From NCBI GenBank assembly GCA_900155495.1, contig FTLJ01000705.1, positions 1 through 40,609 on the forward strand: a stretch of DNA of 40,609 nucleotides, read 5' to 3'. Positions 1 to 10,956 of the stretch are shown here, in pieces. Position 1 is the first letter of the stretch. Every line of letters begins with the position of its first letter. The notes beneath the pieces were generated by a model. The model saw nothing but the letters and a program-made list of their open reading frames with translations, did not search any database and was not told the origin of the DNA. Source of the stretch: Porogramme epimiltina. Lineage: Eukaryota > Basidiomycota > Agaricomycetes > Polyporales > Polyporaceae. Both the position numbers and the translations under genes were made by a program.

Positions 1-1024
1 CCACCCGCCCCCCCCCCCCTTCGCCCCCCTCCCGGCCCGCCGCTGACCTGCTTGCGCCCATTTCTCGCCGCCGCCCCGGACCAGGTCGCCGCCGCCGCCG
101 CACGTGCGCGCACGTGCAGCGGACGGCGCGCCAGCAGGGCCCATCCTGCAACGAGCCCCTCTCACAGCCGCCGAGAAGCAGGCATGCGCATGCGCTTGGG
201 GGATTTCCATGTCGTGGAGGTACGTACGTGCTCGCGGAGCCGACGGGTCGGGGCCCTTCCCCCCCCCTCCGCCCTCTCCAGGGCCCGCGCGGGGCGATTG
301 CGCGCCCCTGCTGCTGTCGTCGCTTTACCCGATGCTCACGCGCGTCCACACACACACAGATGGCATCGACGGCTGGCTTGTGATGCCGCGGCCCGCTTCA
401 ACCAGGGCCGGGCGCGCGGGTGCGGTGTGGATTACGGTTCGGGGCCTGGTGCACTCTTTTGCTCGCGGAGGGGCGGTGGCGTTTCCCTGTTCGCGCCTTT
501 TCGCTGCTACTTCCTGCCGTTGCTGTACCGTAATGCTCCCCCGACCGGGATCGATCTATCCACGCTGCTGGGATATTTTGCCTTCGGGACGCGCGTGCGC
601 TTGGGTGCGCTTTGTGTGTGCACCTGCCAGGCCCCAGCGATGAATTGCGGCCCAATTTGACAACGCTGCGTCCGGAAGCGCGAACGAGTGGGGCTGCGGC
701 GCTCTTACGGAGGCCGTCGCGTGCCGTAAGGGAGGCGAGAGAAGTTCCCATGTAGAGGCAGCTTGGCATGAAGCTAAGTCTGGCAGTTGGTGGGCGGGCG
801 GGCACGTCATCGCCTCGTCACCTCTGGATGATTTGCGTGCGGCAAATGGTCCCCAATATGTGCCAGACGCAGCATGCGCGCGCAGGAGCGCCGCAGAACG
901 AATAGTCCATTACACCGCGATGCAAACGCGGCTGCAGTGAGTTACATACGTCTATAAACAACCCGCGAATGTCGATGTGAATGCACAGTGCCCCGATTGG
1001 GCCGCTCGGCCGGTCTATATCTGT
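1..1024. other. GC-rich stretch without a firm gene
   Basis: No reading frame here has a recognisable domain. The stretch opens with a C-rich tract (positions 9-19), carries two CACGTG boxes (101-106 and 111-116) and a short CA run (about 346-358). A possible spliced tail of a gene entering from the left can be drawn: a frame ending at a donor GTACGT near 222, joined to the acceptor after the CA run (ending at 359) and a stop a few codons later. The translated sequence is Ala/Arg-rich and matches nothing I know. The part from about 400 to 1024 lies downstream of COQ10 and probably holds its 3'UTR and terminator. Confidence 0.4.
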
Positions 1025-1827
1025 CTATGCGTCACCCGGACCGTATATTTCCAAGCAACGCTCCTCGAACGCCTTGACCATCATCTTCGACACCTGGCCG
1101 AAGACGCTTGCTGACACAGCTGCGTGGACCGGGTTCGCGAAGGCGAACGAGAGATCCAGGGTGACGAGGGTCGGACTCGCCGCCGCTCCGAGCGGGGCGG
1201 ATGGGCTTGCGGTCTGTGCACCCGGCCCAGGCAGGGTTCCTGCGGGGGACTGCGCGGACGCAGGCTGGAACCTCCACACGGTGTCTAGCGCATTGAATAA
1301 TGGCGTGGACGAGGCAGCGACGGCCTGCGGAGCCGAGAGTGAGCCTGACGTCACCGGCGCGATGACCGGGGTGTGCACGCACCTCGACGGACTCGTAAGG
1401 CTTGAGTGTTACCTTGCTCACGTAGCTTTCCTTAAAGGAGAGGAAGCCGACGGTGAGCTCGACGTCCATATTTAGACGCCCGTGCGGGTCGGAGGGGAGG
1501 GGCTTCTTGTTGAGCACACGTGCATTGGTGCAGAAGGGGAGGAAGCGCGGGTATGAAGACGCGTCCGCAACGAGTTCATACAGCTGCCTTTGGCTGTACC
1601 TGCGGGGATCGTCCGCCTCAGCTCGGGTGCCGGCCGCGGATCGTCTGGGTGCGGATGCGGGCCACGTACGGGAATATTTTGCGCTCGTGGTACACCTGTT
1701 TGTCTGCGGGGCCTCCGTCTTGGCCTGAAAACGGAGAGAGGGAGGAGAGGTCGGGGAGGGTGAGGAAGGAGCGCGCCGACCGCGGGCGGGCGCAGTGGGC
1801 GAGGCGGGGGAGAGCGTGGAGGGCCAT
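1025..1827 (-). CDS. COQ10: Coenzyme Q-binding protein COQ10, mitochondrial
   Basis: The product is a START/polyketide-cyclase-fold protein that binds coenzyme Q in the mitochondrial inner membrane and is needed for efficient respiratory electron transfer (family knowledge). Exons on the minus strand are 1827-1670, 1599-1383 and 1324-1025, giving 224 aa. Introns of 70 nt (donor GTACGT) and 58 nt (donor GTGCGT) join in frame. The start at 1827 gives an Arg-containing, hydrophobic N terminus (MALHALPRLAHCARPRSARS) typical of a mitochondrial presequence. It is followed by the family hallmarks YHERKIFPYS, LYELVADASSYPRFLPFC and, near the C terminus, WRFQPAS, LDLSFAFANP and VSKMMVKAFEERC. The length is normal for the family. 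An upstream extension to 1937 is open but Arg-rich and not homologous. The gene is divergent from the coiled-coil gene at 2260. Confidence 0.93.
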
Positions 1828-2259
1828 GTGGACCCGCGCCGGCGACGGCGAGCAGAGTGTGGTCGTCGGGGGTCGACGTCAGCGGTCGCCCAAGTCGCCG
1901 CGCGGGGAACCTCGATTTGCCGCTGACCCGCCGGCATTGGCGCCCGTCCCGCCCGAGTGGGGAATCAGCGTCCAAAAGGTGAGGGGGCTCTGCCGCGCCC
2001 GTTCCCAAGACCAGTTCGTCCGCGGCTGGCTCTTTGCTCTCCTCCTCTGGACTCTGCGCCATGCCCTCTGCTCTGCCATAGATATCTCCCACCTGTATCC
2101 ACCTACCGCTGCTCCCTCTCCTGCATTGTACACTATCTCTGTCGCCATCCAATCTTCTCTCTTGTCCCAAAACGGGCTGTATTACACCCCCTGCTAATAA
2201 GCTCGCCCCCGCCGACTCCCAGCGACGCTCCCTTCCGTCTGCGGCCGTTATCAGTCTCC
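1828..2259. promoter_or_regulatory. Divergent promoter, COQ10 / coiled-coil gene
   Basis: This 432 bp gap separates the start codons of COQ10 (minus) and the coiled-coil gene (plus), so it should carry both promoters and 5'UTRs. The right half is pyrimidine-rich on the plus strand, as is common just upstream of basidiomycete starts. A CCAAT pentamer lies at about 2149-2153. No convincing TATA box is visible for either gene. A shared promoter is an inference from orientation. Confidence 0.5.
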
Positions 2260-5194
2260 ATGTCGGACCCGATTCACTTTCGACTCTCGAACAGTTCAGA
2301 CGAGTGAGTGTCACGGCTAACTTCTTCCATACGTCACACACGTGCTGACCTTGCGTAGGTCGCCTCTCCAGGAAGATGTCTCCGACAGCGAGCATGAGAC
2401 GACGCCACTGGACGAAGGCCTCGATGAAGTGATCGAACCCCTGCCCACCCTCGATCCCCGCAACTCCCAGCTTTCCCTCGTGTCCGGCGCAGTTCACAGC
2501 CTAGACGATCGGCGGCACTCGTCCCGGCGAAAACTGGACCGTGGAAGCCTCACCCAACGCGATTCCCTCAAGTACGCACTAGATGACGGCAATGAGGCAA
2601 AGAAGCTGCGCAAGATTCTTCGCGCGGCCCTCGACCGACTGGACAGCGAGACGCGTCGCGCGCAAGAGGCCGAGCGACGCGCGCTGGAGCTCGCCCAGCG
2701 GTTCAAACTCGTCAATGAAGCACGCGTCTCCTCCCTGCAGGAGAATGAACGCGTCCATGCCGAGCTGCGCATGTACAAGGTTCAGCTCGAAAATGCCCAG
2801 CGGGAGATCCTACGAGGGTCGGACCTGCTAAAGGACATCGAGGCGCAGCGAGACAGCGCCGAGGCGGCGGCAGCACGGGCCCGCTCCACGGCCCGCAAGT
2901 TGAAGGAGGAGCAGCTGATGATGAGGGCGCGAGAGGAAGGCCGAAAGGAGGGATATCAGGAAGGCCTCAGACGCGGATACCAGCAAGCTCGTGGAGGTCC
3001 TGACTCCGTACAATTTGAGGTTCCTCCCGCCGGTTTACCGCCGCTGAGCACCATCGTTGGTGGTCCTTCGGGTGTACCCCCCAGCAGTGATGACCGTCCA
3101 GACCCTTTGGACAACTTATCCATGGCGAACCTGGACACTCCGACGCCAATGAATAACTTTCCACTATCCGCTGATGGTCTTCAAGGTCATCCTCCCGGTT
3201 CTGAGAATCCTTATGGCGCCGGTGTTCAAGGCTCCCGATTCAGGGAGGTTATGGCTACTCCTTCCACATTCCGATCGGCCCCTCTTGCGTCTGGTTCACA
3301 GTCAGGCGGCGCGTCGGGTTGGCCGATATCAGAGCCAGACGATGATATTCGGCCGATTGCCGTCCATAACGCTCCCCCCTCTCCTTCTCATATGCATTAC
3401 GACATTCCGCCGGATGGTTACATCCCTGAAAAGGGTTCCGACAACTTCATCTCTATTCCCCCACCTCACGAACTGTATCGACCCCCGACCGCCACTTCCC
3501 CTACAGACGAACCTCCCTCAGCTACCAGCCTCAACGCCCACGACTATGCATACATTCCGCGACCCCGCTCCGTCGCTGAGTCTGTGCCCTCTACGACTAT
3601 TTCCCAGTTCCCTCTGGTGAACGCAACTCCCCGCGGCCAGTTCGGTAGCGGCTTGGATGCCATCGCCGAAGTGTCAAGCTCAATGGAATTCAGTCCTGGG
3701 ACGGAGAGCCGTGTGAGGAGTGGCTTATTCCCCGAGGAAGACCGTGTGTCGATGAACGGGACCCCGAAGATGATTCGTATACGCAACAGGGAGGACAACC
3801 AGCGTCTTGCAGACGAGTTGAGATACTCCGACCCGGAGCAGATGGAACAGTGGCGACGATCCACTGCTAGTACGGTCAGCTGCTTTTCATTCTTACCCTC
3901 GTGCAGACTGCTCATTCGTCTGTTGTAGAGCCATCCTTCTTCCCCCCGCGACAGGCTTCCGTCTCCACATAGACCTGTACATATCACCACACCATCGCCG
4001 CTTGGTGGTGCCCCCATTTTGCCTACTTCTCCGAGCCCAGGGCCTTCTCACCGTCGCTCCCATTCCCTTCAATCTCCGCCTTCCAACGAACGCCCATATC
4101 CCGCTTCCAGGACCAGTTCTGGGACTCATCGCCGCACGTCGTCCTCCACGCCCATTAGCATTCGTATCGAGCCGCCGGTAAGTAGCCCCTTACTATACCC
4201 ACGAAAAATTTCACCGACATCTGTGAACTGACAAACTCTCCTTTAGTCTGGTCCCGGTACCAACGTCTCTCCCTCCACTCTTCGTGATGGCACGTTATCA
4301 CCGGTTCCATCCCGCCCTTCCCCACAACCTATCTACCATGACATGTCGAGTACTCCGACGCCCGATCGCCCACACTCGAGAGGCTATGCAGGGGCGGGTA
4401 TGGCAAGTCCCGGTTATGGTCACCTGCCTTCCCAACCGCCCCGTACCCAATCGCCATACTACGGCGCCCCTTCTCCCGCACCTGCCATTCCACCTTCCCC
4501 GCGGCACACACCGGTTCCTATGCCTGGCTATCCGGCATATCCATATAACCAACCTCCTTCATCATCCTCCAGCCTAGGTCGACCGAAGTCAAGGGCGGGG
4601 TCTGTGGATTATTCCGGCAGCGTGGGCGATCTCCCCGGCAGGTCCAGAACACCGTCCGCCAGAGCTCCATCCGCGATGGGAAGCGAGCGCGCGCCCTCAG
4701 TCGTACCCAGGACGCCGAGTCGGTACGGCGATCAATACTCTGACATGGGCCAGGCGGCACCTGTGGGCGTCCCCAGCGTCCTGCGCTCCCCGTCCCGGGC
4801 GTCCAGCCGGCAGTCTCTACAACCCGACCCAGTCCGCCCATCCTCCCGCTCGTCGGCGGACCGCAATCGGAGCTTGAGCATGAACGCCGGCTCTACGCCC
4901 GCGTTCATGAACCGGCCCCTCTCCTCGGGACCGCCGACGATCCGACGGGTACCGTCTGCGAGCTCGATGAACAGTGAGACGTCGCGCAAGTCCGGCTACC
5001 AGCACTACGACCCGTCAACGTACGTTGATGCGGCGTTCCTCTCCAGCACGGAGAACCTGGCGAGCATGCAGTCGCCGCACACCATGGCGAACACCATGGC
5101 GAACACGCGCGGGAACTCGGCGTACAGCGCGGGTCCGTCGAGGCTCCGCCCGTCATCTCCGTCCATGGGCTCTTATGCAAGCTTCGGCAATTGA
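2260..5194 (+). CDS. Ser/Pro-rich coiled-coil protein, function unknown
   Basis: Exons 2260-2303, 2359-3874, 3929-4177 and 4247-5194 give 918 aa, and all three introns (55, 54 and 69 nt) have GT-AG ends and join in frame. I do not recognise the function. Residues 1-90 are acidic and Ser-rich. Residues about 92-227 form a long heptad-rich coiled coil (KKLRKILRAALDRLDSETRR onward) that ends in a Gly/Arg/Gln-rich motif, KEGYQEGLRRGYQQARGG. The rest, about 690 residues, is low-complexity Ser/Pro/Thr/Arg sequence with many SP and TP pairs. A short charged segment near residue 500 (IRIRNREDNQRLADELRYSD) may be a second helix. The C terminus includes a duplicated four-residue unit (TMAN TMAN). The architecture suggests a cytoplasmic scaffold or cell-polarity protein with many phosphorylation sites, which is inference only. 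The first exon is just 44 nt. ATG 2260 is the first ATG in frame with the splice. Confidence 0.85.
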
Positions 5195-7161
5195 GCGCTG
5201 AACGGATGGATGGATGGACGCCCTCCCACACATTTCTCCACTTACTATCCACAAGTAACGAGACTAACGACATGCACGTGCTATTAGTGTTGTATATGCT
5301 GTTTGCGCCTTCGCTTCGCACTTTCATTTAGCGAATGCTGAAGCAAATATCCCTCTTGGTTGTTGTATGCATATATTCACGGTGCGCAACTTGTGTGTTC
5401 ACGGACTTTGGATCTTGTAGTGTATGCCCAGTCGCTTACGATCTGTTATCACGCCGCTGCCTAGTGTTCCTTCTCAATACTTACCAACCGTTGACCGTAA
5501 TCATGAATGTTGAATATTCATTCATCTGTTTCGCCCCGCAGTTTTGGCGCCAATGCCAGTGCTATTTGGATAGTACTTATACATATATCCTCCGTATATC
5601 CGCTTTGCCCGTTAAGCAGCCACGCCGAAACATCCAGACAGAATCTTGGTGAGCATCACTGACAGGTCACTTAGCCACCTTATTTCAGAGTTTCCATAGG
5701 TGAGACTGTACTGGAGCGTACGGCACCACGAACACGCGTGAGCTTTCTGATACGCGATGACATACATAGCAGACAACAGTGTCATACCGAACGTGCCAGA
5801 AGCCATGAGGTGAGGGCTGTGACGCCATAGGCTGGCACGGACGCATGTGCGCTCGGCTGGACTTATGGAACATTCACAATGTCGCCATGTGCACCCGTGT
5901 GCCGGGTTCTCCATAGCCTCTTGTCGATGATTTGTCTTCTATGACATATTACTGTGGTAAATGCAAGCATAGAGGTGTCGGTACGCCGTCGATATCTCGA
6001 TGTCAACCACACTGCGAACGCATAGTACAATCTCTCAGCTCAGAATATCCACAACCCAATCATTCAAGAGAAGCTTCTCCTGGGATCTGTGTCTTTATTA
6101 ATTGATATGATCCGTGACTGCACGATATCCTCCGCTCCGTTTCTTGGAATTGCTGCTCTCCTGCGGCCTGACTTTATCAGGTACAATGGCGAGCAACACC
6201 CCTCGTGAGCCCCCTCACAGCGTGCAGACGGTCTTCTCGGTTATCTCTCGTATGACATCTCGGCTCTCGGAACACCGCAGAATCCGTGGAAGACGTCGTA
6301 TGACGACACTTCTTCTCACGCGCGCCACTGTGGGGCAGTTCATCCGTTGTGCGAACCATGTCTAGATGCTAAGTAGGATCGTCATCCGGCGTATACAACG
6401 GACATCAGTCGGACGTCCGGCGTAGAGGTCGCTCCCCAACGTACTACCCTCGGCCTTTCTTAGTCGCCGTAAGAGAATACGAAATGGTAGCGTCGTATGC
6501 TGTGATCCCAGCGTGGTTTCCAGGCGCTCTTGGCACCTCCGACACTCGAATAGAGTGTAAGCCGGCGCAAGTAGCGCCTTGATCGTATGGCTTGCTCCCC
6601 TCCCATCAGTTGCCATGTCTCGATATCCTCCGGCAGCCACTGAGGATCTCGTGCTACATGCTCCTTCTCCAGATTGCAACCTGGGCCGGTTCCTAGGGCA
6701 CAAGATCACCCCAGCTATCAAGTCCAGGGCGGCGAGCACGCACAGACAATTGATACCCTCGCGCAGAAGAACGCTTATGCGCCGGGCCACAAGCCCGTCT
6801 GGATTCCAAGCGTATTTCGGGTCTCCAATCGCCGCCAGAGGGCCATGTGCACCGGCGCACATGCACCGCTGACGCGTACGTACACGTCCCGCGCCGACAG
6901 GGAAGAAGCCCATACGCAAGCAGAAGGCGGCAGTCACGCTTCCGCCCGCCATCCCGCCGCACCACGCACTTATCGCCTACGCCTCGCATAATACCGATGC
7001 GCCGCTCGCCCAGGTCCCCCCCCCCCCGAAAGTGCGTCAAGACGAGCTATCAAATGATCCGTCGCCGGAGGAGCGCACCGCGAGCTAGAAGCCCCTGGCC
7101 GCTGCAACGCCAGGCGGTCCGGCCGAGGGGCGTGCAGCACGCAGCGCGGGGGGCCCCCGCG
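5195..7161. other. Long gap with no supported gene
   Basis: The first few hundred bases, starting with a short ATGG repeat near 5205-5217, are relatively AT-rich and probably hold the 3'UTR and terminator of the coiled-coil gene. From about 5600 to 7000 several frames stay open, the longest a 196-codon minus-strand frame (6362-6952). None shows a domain, and I could not build a spliced gene with family support. A small inverted repeat lies at 6844-6863 (seven-base arms). A run of 12 C lies at about 7016-7027. Composition becomes strongly GC-rich after about 6850, leading into the peptidase promoter. Confidence 0.45.
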
Positions 7162-7168
7162 TATAAAA
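7162..7168 (+). promoter_or_regulatory. TATA box of the S28 peptidase gene
   Basis: A clean TATAAAA sits in very GC-rich DNA 166 bp upstream of the ATG at 7328. With the usual 25-35 bp spacing, transcription would begin near 7190-7200, leaving a 5'UTR of about 130 nt. A strong TATA box fits an inducible secreted enzyme better than a housekeeping gene, though that link is inference. Confidence 0.75.
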
Positions 7169-7327
7169 GCCTCCGCTCGCCCCGCGCGGTGCCGCGTTGC
7201 CCCCTCTCGCTGCCCAGCACCCTCCCCGACGCGTCCGGGAGATAAGCGACGCCGACGAGGCCCACCCGCGACTTCCCAGGCCCCCCCGCGCGTACCACCG
7301 GCACCCAGGCACCTCCCCCCCTCGACC

Positions 7328-9552
7328 ATGGCCCCCCTCTCCCTTGGCAAACTCGCCGCGGCGGCGCTGCTCGTCGCGGCGCAGCTGCACGGCGCGTCCG
7401 CCGCGCTCGCGAAGCGCGCCGACGGGCGCGTGCACGCGAACATGCCGCCGCGCCCGAGCGTGCCCGCGGTGGCCCCGCCCGACGTCGGCGCGGTGACGAG
7501 CCGGAACGGGACCGCGCTCCCGCCGTACAACACGACGTACTACTTTGACCAGCTCATCGACCACGCGAACCCGTCGCTGGGCACGTTCAAGCAGCGCTAC
7601 TGGCACACGTACGAGTTCTACGAGAAGGGTGCGTCCTGAGCGAGATGCAGCGCGGCGCGCCGCGGCGGCGCTCGCCCATCTCTGAGAAGCTGGTTCTGAC
7701 ACACGCGCGCGCCCTTGGAACAGGCGGACCCATCATCCTCATGACTCCCGGCGAGGCGAACGCGGCTCGTGAGTCGCATTCCTTATTCCCATGGCGTGCC
7801 GAACGATGGCGTGACGCGCGACATATGCGGAGCGCCTGCTCCCAAAGGACGACGTGCTGACCTCTGAACCCTCCTCTGTGCAGCGTACACGGGCTACCTG
7901 ACGAACCGGACGATCAACGGCCAGATCGCGCAGGCCCATAACGGGTCCGCGATCGTGCTCGAGCACCGGTACTACGGCCTCTCGAACCCGTACGACGACC
8001 TGTCGGTGGCGAGCCTCAAGTTCCACACGATCCAGCAGGCGGTCGACGACCTCGAGTACTTTGCGAAGAACGTCGTCCTCCCCCAGCCCGACGGCGCCGC
8101 GGTCAAGCCCGGCCAAGCGCCATGGGTGCTCATTGGCGGCAGCTACTCGGGCGCGCTCACGAGCTTCACGATGACGAAGTGAGTGCAGCTGGCTTTCCAA
8201 ATCGGCGCAGGCGCGTGTTTAACGCGGTGGGTGTCTAGCAAGCCGGGTCTGTTCCAGGCCGGATACGCGTCGTCCGCGGTCGTGGAGAGCATCATGTGCG
8301 TCGCTTCTCCGTTGGCCCATGGACTGTCGCTCAAAATGGCATTGCCTCTAGCGACTTCTGGGGCTACTTCCAGCCTATTCTGGAGGGCATGGCGCCCAAC
8401 TGCTCCGCCGACGTGCAGGCCGTCATCGGCCACGTCGACAAAGTCTTCTCAGGCAAGAACCAAAAGGCGATCAACTCCCTCCTCAAGGTGTTCAACATGA
8501 CGGAACTCAGCAACCATCTCGACGACGCTGCGGGTGCTCGTAAGTGGTCATTTACGCTATTCGCGTCTCGAGGCGCGCGCTCATGCATTGTCTCCGCGCA
8601 GTGCGTAACAACCTTTGGGATTGGCAGTCGCTTTCCCCCACGTCTGGTGGCGGTACCTTCTTCGAGTTCTGCGATGCTCTCGAAGTCAAGGACGGAGTCA
8701 GCGCGCCGGCGAAGGGCTGGGGCCTTGACCACGCCCTTCAGGCTTGGGGCACGTTCTGGACCGAAACTTACTACCCCGATCGTGAGTCCCAGCGCGCCCC
8801 GCTGTCGTTCGCCTTTACTAACGTCCGCATTTTTTCACAGTGTGCGGCGATTCGGATGTCGTGTAAGGAGCACCCTTCCATTCAAGGCTGTCTGTGGAAA
8901 CTGACGCGCATATAGTTCATGCTTGGGCACCTACGACCCCACCCAGGACTACTGGACCGACACCGCCGTTGACAACGCCGGCCGCTCCTGGACGTGGATC
9001 GTGTATGTGGCCTTCAGAACAATCTCCGTCGCGGCTCACCCTAATATTTCGCTCTATAGGTGTAACGAGGTGGGCTTCTTCCAGGAAGGCGCGCCCAAGG
9101 GCCACCCCACGCTTGTCACGCGCCTCGTGCAGCCGCCGTACGACGAGCGCCAGTGCGTGTACATGTTCGAGGAGGCGTTCGGGAGCCTCGGGCACCTCCC
9201 CGTGCCCAACGTCGATGCGACCAACAAGGCCTACGACGGGTGGTTCACGAAGACGCAGAACCTCTTCTTCGCCAACGGCCATCGTACGTGTCATTTTTAG
9301 CGGTTCCGTCCCCCGTACCGCACGCTGATGCTGTTTGTGCGCGCGCCAGGCGACCCGTGGCGGGACGCGACCAAGTCGGCGGAGGGGACGAACTTCGCGA
9401 GCACGGCCGGACAGCCGATCGCGATTTCGGACGGGTTCCACTGCTCGGACCTGAGCACGGCGAACGGGAACGCGGACGCGACGGTGCTCGCGGTGCAGAA
9501 GCAGGCGCTCGTGTCCATCGCGGGCTGGCTGGCCGAGTGGAAGCCGTCGTGA
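7328..9552 (+). CDS. Secreted serine carboxypeptidase, family S28
   Basis: The product is a serine peptidase of MEROPS family S28 (prolyl carboxypeptidase / dipeptidyl peptidase II type), which cleaves after proline at peptide ends; fungal members are secreted and acid-active. Ten exons (7328-7628, 7724-7768, 7884-8178, 8239-8295, 8352-8539, 8602-8781, 8841-8862, 8916-9002, 9060-9283, 9350-9552) give 533 aa. A signal peptide of about 25 residues (MAPLSLGKLAAAALLVAAQL...) is followed by a dibasic KR that may be a Kex2 site. Family motifs are GGPIILMTPGEANAA, LEHRYYGLSNPY and GGSYSGAL. The apparent triad is intact: Ser204 in GGSYSG, Asp468 in NGHRDPW and His497 in GFHCSD. Several N-x-S/T sites agree with secretion. 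Exon 7 is only 22 nt. It stands alone, with no adjacent peptidase or transporter. Confidence 0.93.
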
Positions 9553-10895
9553 GCTGCGGACGCTCCCGCGGGGTTCGTGCGGCAGGCATACGGCGCTCGG
9601 TGGGGCGCGGCGATGACGTTGGTATTAGGATTACGCCGTCATGTTGGTGCAGGTGTAGGCTATGTGGTGGCTCAGCACTCCAAAGAGAACCTTGTTAGGT
9701 TTACGACTCCAGCGCTCCTCGAGAGGACGCAAGTGGCGTGTGCAGATGGGCGCTGCATTGGGAGTGGCGCCGAAGCGTGGAGACGACGGAAAGCTCTGGT
9801 ACATTCGCGCCTCGGCGGGCCGCGCGCGATCTGTGCGGGCGGGTGAGGCCAGGGCACTGGGCACTGGGCATATGGAGCGGCCGGTTCTTGGACACTGGGA
9901 TGAAATGGAAAAGCCGCCGAGATGGTGAGCTGCGAATGCCAGCACTGTGGCTCAAACTCGATGCGGGGGAAAGAGGCAGTGTGTCTATGTGCTGCAGATG
10001 ATAGTATTTGGAGGGCGTGTATGGATGGTCGGGTGGCTGTATATGGTATGCAACTGTGAGAGGTGCCACAGGCACTGTCGACGGGTGATAGGAGGGGCTG
10101 GGCGTAGGGCGGGCGCAGCACGGGAGGCCTTCTCGGCGGCTGCAGTGTGCCGCAGCGGCTCGGGGTCGCAAGTGCACGGTTTGGGTGGGTATTCGGACGG
10201 AGGAGCTGGAGGCGAGCTGCCCCCAGACGGGGAGGAGAGCAGGCGTGGGGAGCGAAGGGCGGGGGCGGGGAGAAGGCTGAATCCAGTGCGGGCGACCTTG
10301 GCGATGTCGATTCCCAGCATAGAAGGAACTCCGACGGCAACGTCTCGATCACTCGCGTCGACGTCAGCGGCCGGCGCCTGGAGCGTCGCCGGCGCCTAGT
10401 CGTACCCGGAGCCCAAGGCTCGCGCTCCGGGTCGTCCCGCGCGGGGCCGGCTTTGGCGAACAAAGGGCCGGGCTGCCCGGGGTGCTTTGTGGGGCGACGG
10501 GGAGGGGGAGGGCGCGGGCGGGGAGACGGGGGACGGGAGACGGCCGGGGAGACAATGGAGGCCAATCGACGGCCTTGCACGCCCCATCTTTCGCGACAGC
10601 CGCCCGGGCGGCGCATGCCAGATATGGGATCACGCCTCTGGAGAACCTCCATCGGAAGCGTCCCACGTGACATCCCCTCTGCCCACACCCGACAACCCTC
10701 TGCCCTGCTCTCAATTTAATTTCTACGGTTATCTCCCTTCACTGCTCTCTTCAAACGACCATCATCGCCGTCCACTCGTCGCCACTACAAAGTCGGTGCC
10801 CCCTCGTGCTCGTCGTCCCCCACCCCGTCCTCACCGTCCCTGTTCTCTTCCAGCCCCCACCTTATTCCCTCCCCACCCACACGTACCTTATCACC
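9553..10895. other. Peptidase 3' region and 14-3-3 promoter
   Basis: No supported gene lies here. The first part should hold the peptidase 3'UTR. From about 10090 the plus strand is G-rich, with a G-quadruplex-type tract at 10491-10540. From about 10680 it turns strongly pyrimidine-rich (CT-rich leader), which is typical of highly expressed fungal genes and marks the likely 14-3-3 core promoter and 5'UTR. Long minus-strand frames across this stretch are Pro/Arg/Ser-rich reflections of the base bias. Confidence 0.5.
10491..10540 (+). other. G-quadruplex-type G-rich tract
   Basis: Many runs of three to five G separated by one to four other bases occur here, well over the four runs needed for a G-quadruplex motif. 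The tract lies about 420-470 bp upstream of the 14-3-3 start codon, so it could be part of that gene's promoter. The assignment rests on the base pattern alone. Confidence 0.5.
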
Positions 10896-10956
10896 GTGAG
10901 TTCGACGCGTCCGTCGCGTTGCAGACGCGTGCTGATGACGTATCGTCCTTCCCCAG
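10896..10956 (+). other. 5'UTR intron of the 14-3-3 gene
   Basis: A GTGAGT donor at 10896 and a pyrimidine-rich tract ending in CCCCAG at 10956 define a 61-nt intron whose 3' end touches the ATG. The size matches the coding introns of the same gene. Leader introns are common in highly expressed fungal genes and often raise expression. The call is from splice consensus only. Confidence 0.65.

Noticed and set aside
1453..2197. Plus-strand frames antisense to COQ10 and its promoter
   Set aside because: They run antisense to clearly homologous COQ10 exons and show no domain or splice continuity.
6844..6863. Seven-base inverted repeat as a possible terminator or transposon end
   Set aside because: The arms are too short, no partner repeat or target duplication is visible nearby, and fungi do not use hairpin terminators of this kind.
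9672..10688. 338-codon minus-strand frame upstream of 14-3-3
   Set aside because: The translation is Pro/Arg/Ser-rich throughout with no domain, and it covers the CT-rich leader and G-rich promoter of 14-3-3. The length is explained by base bias.
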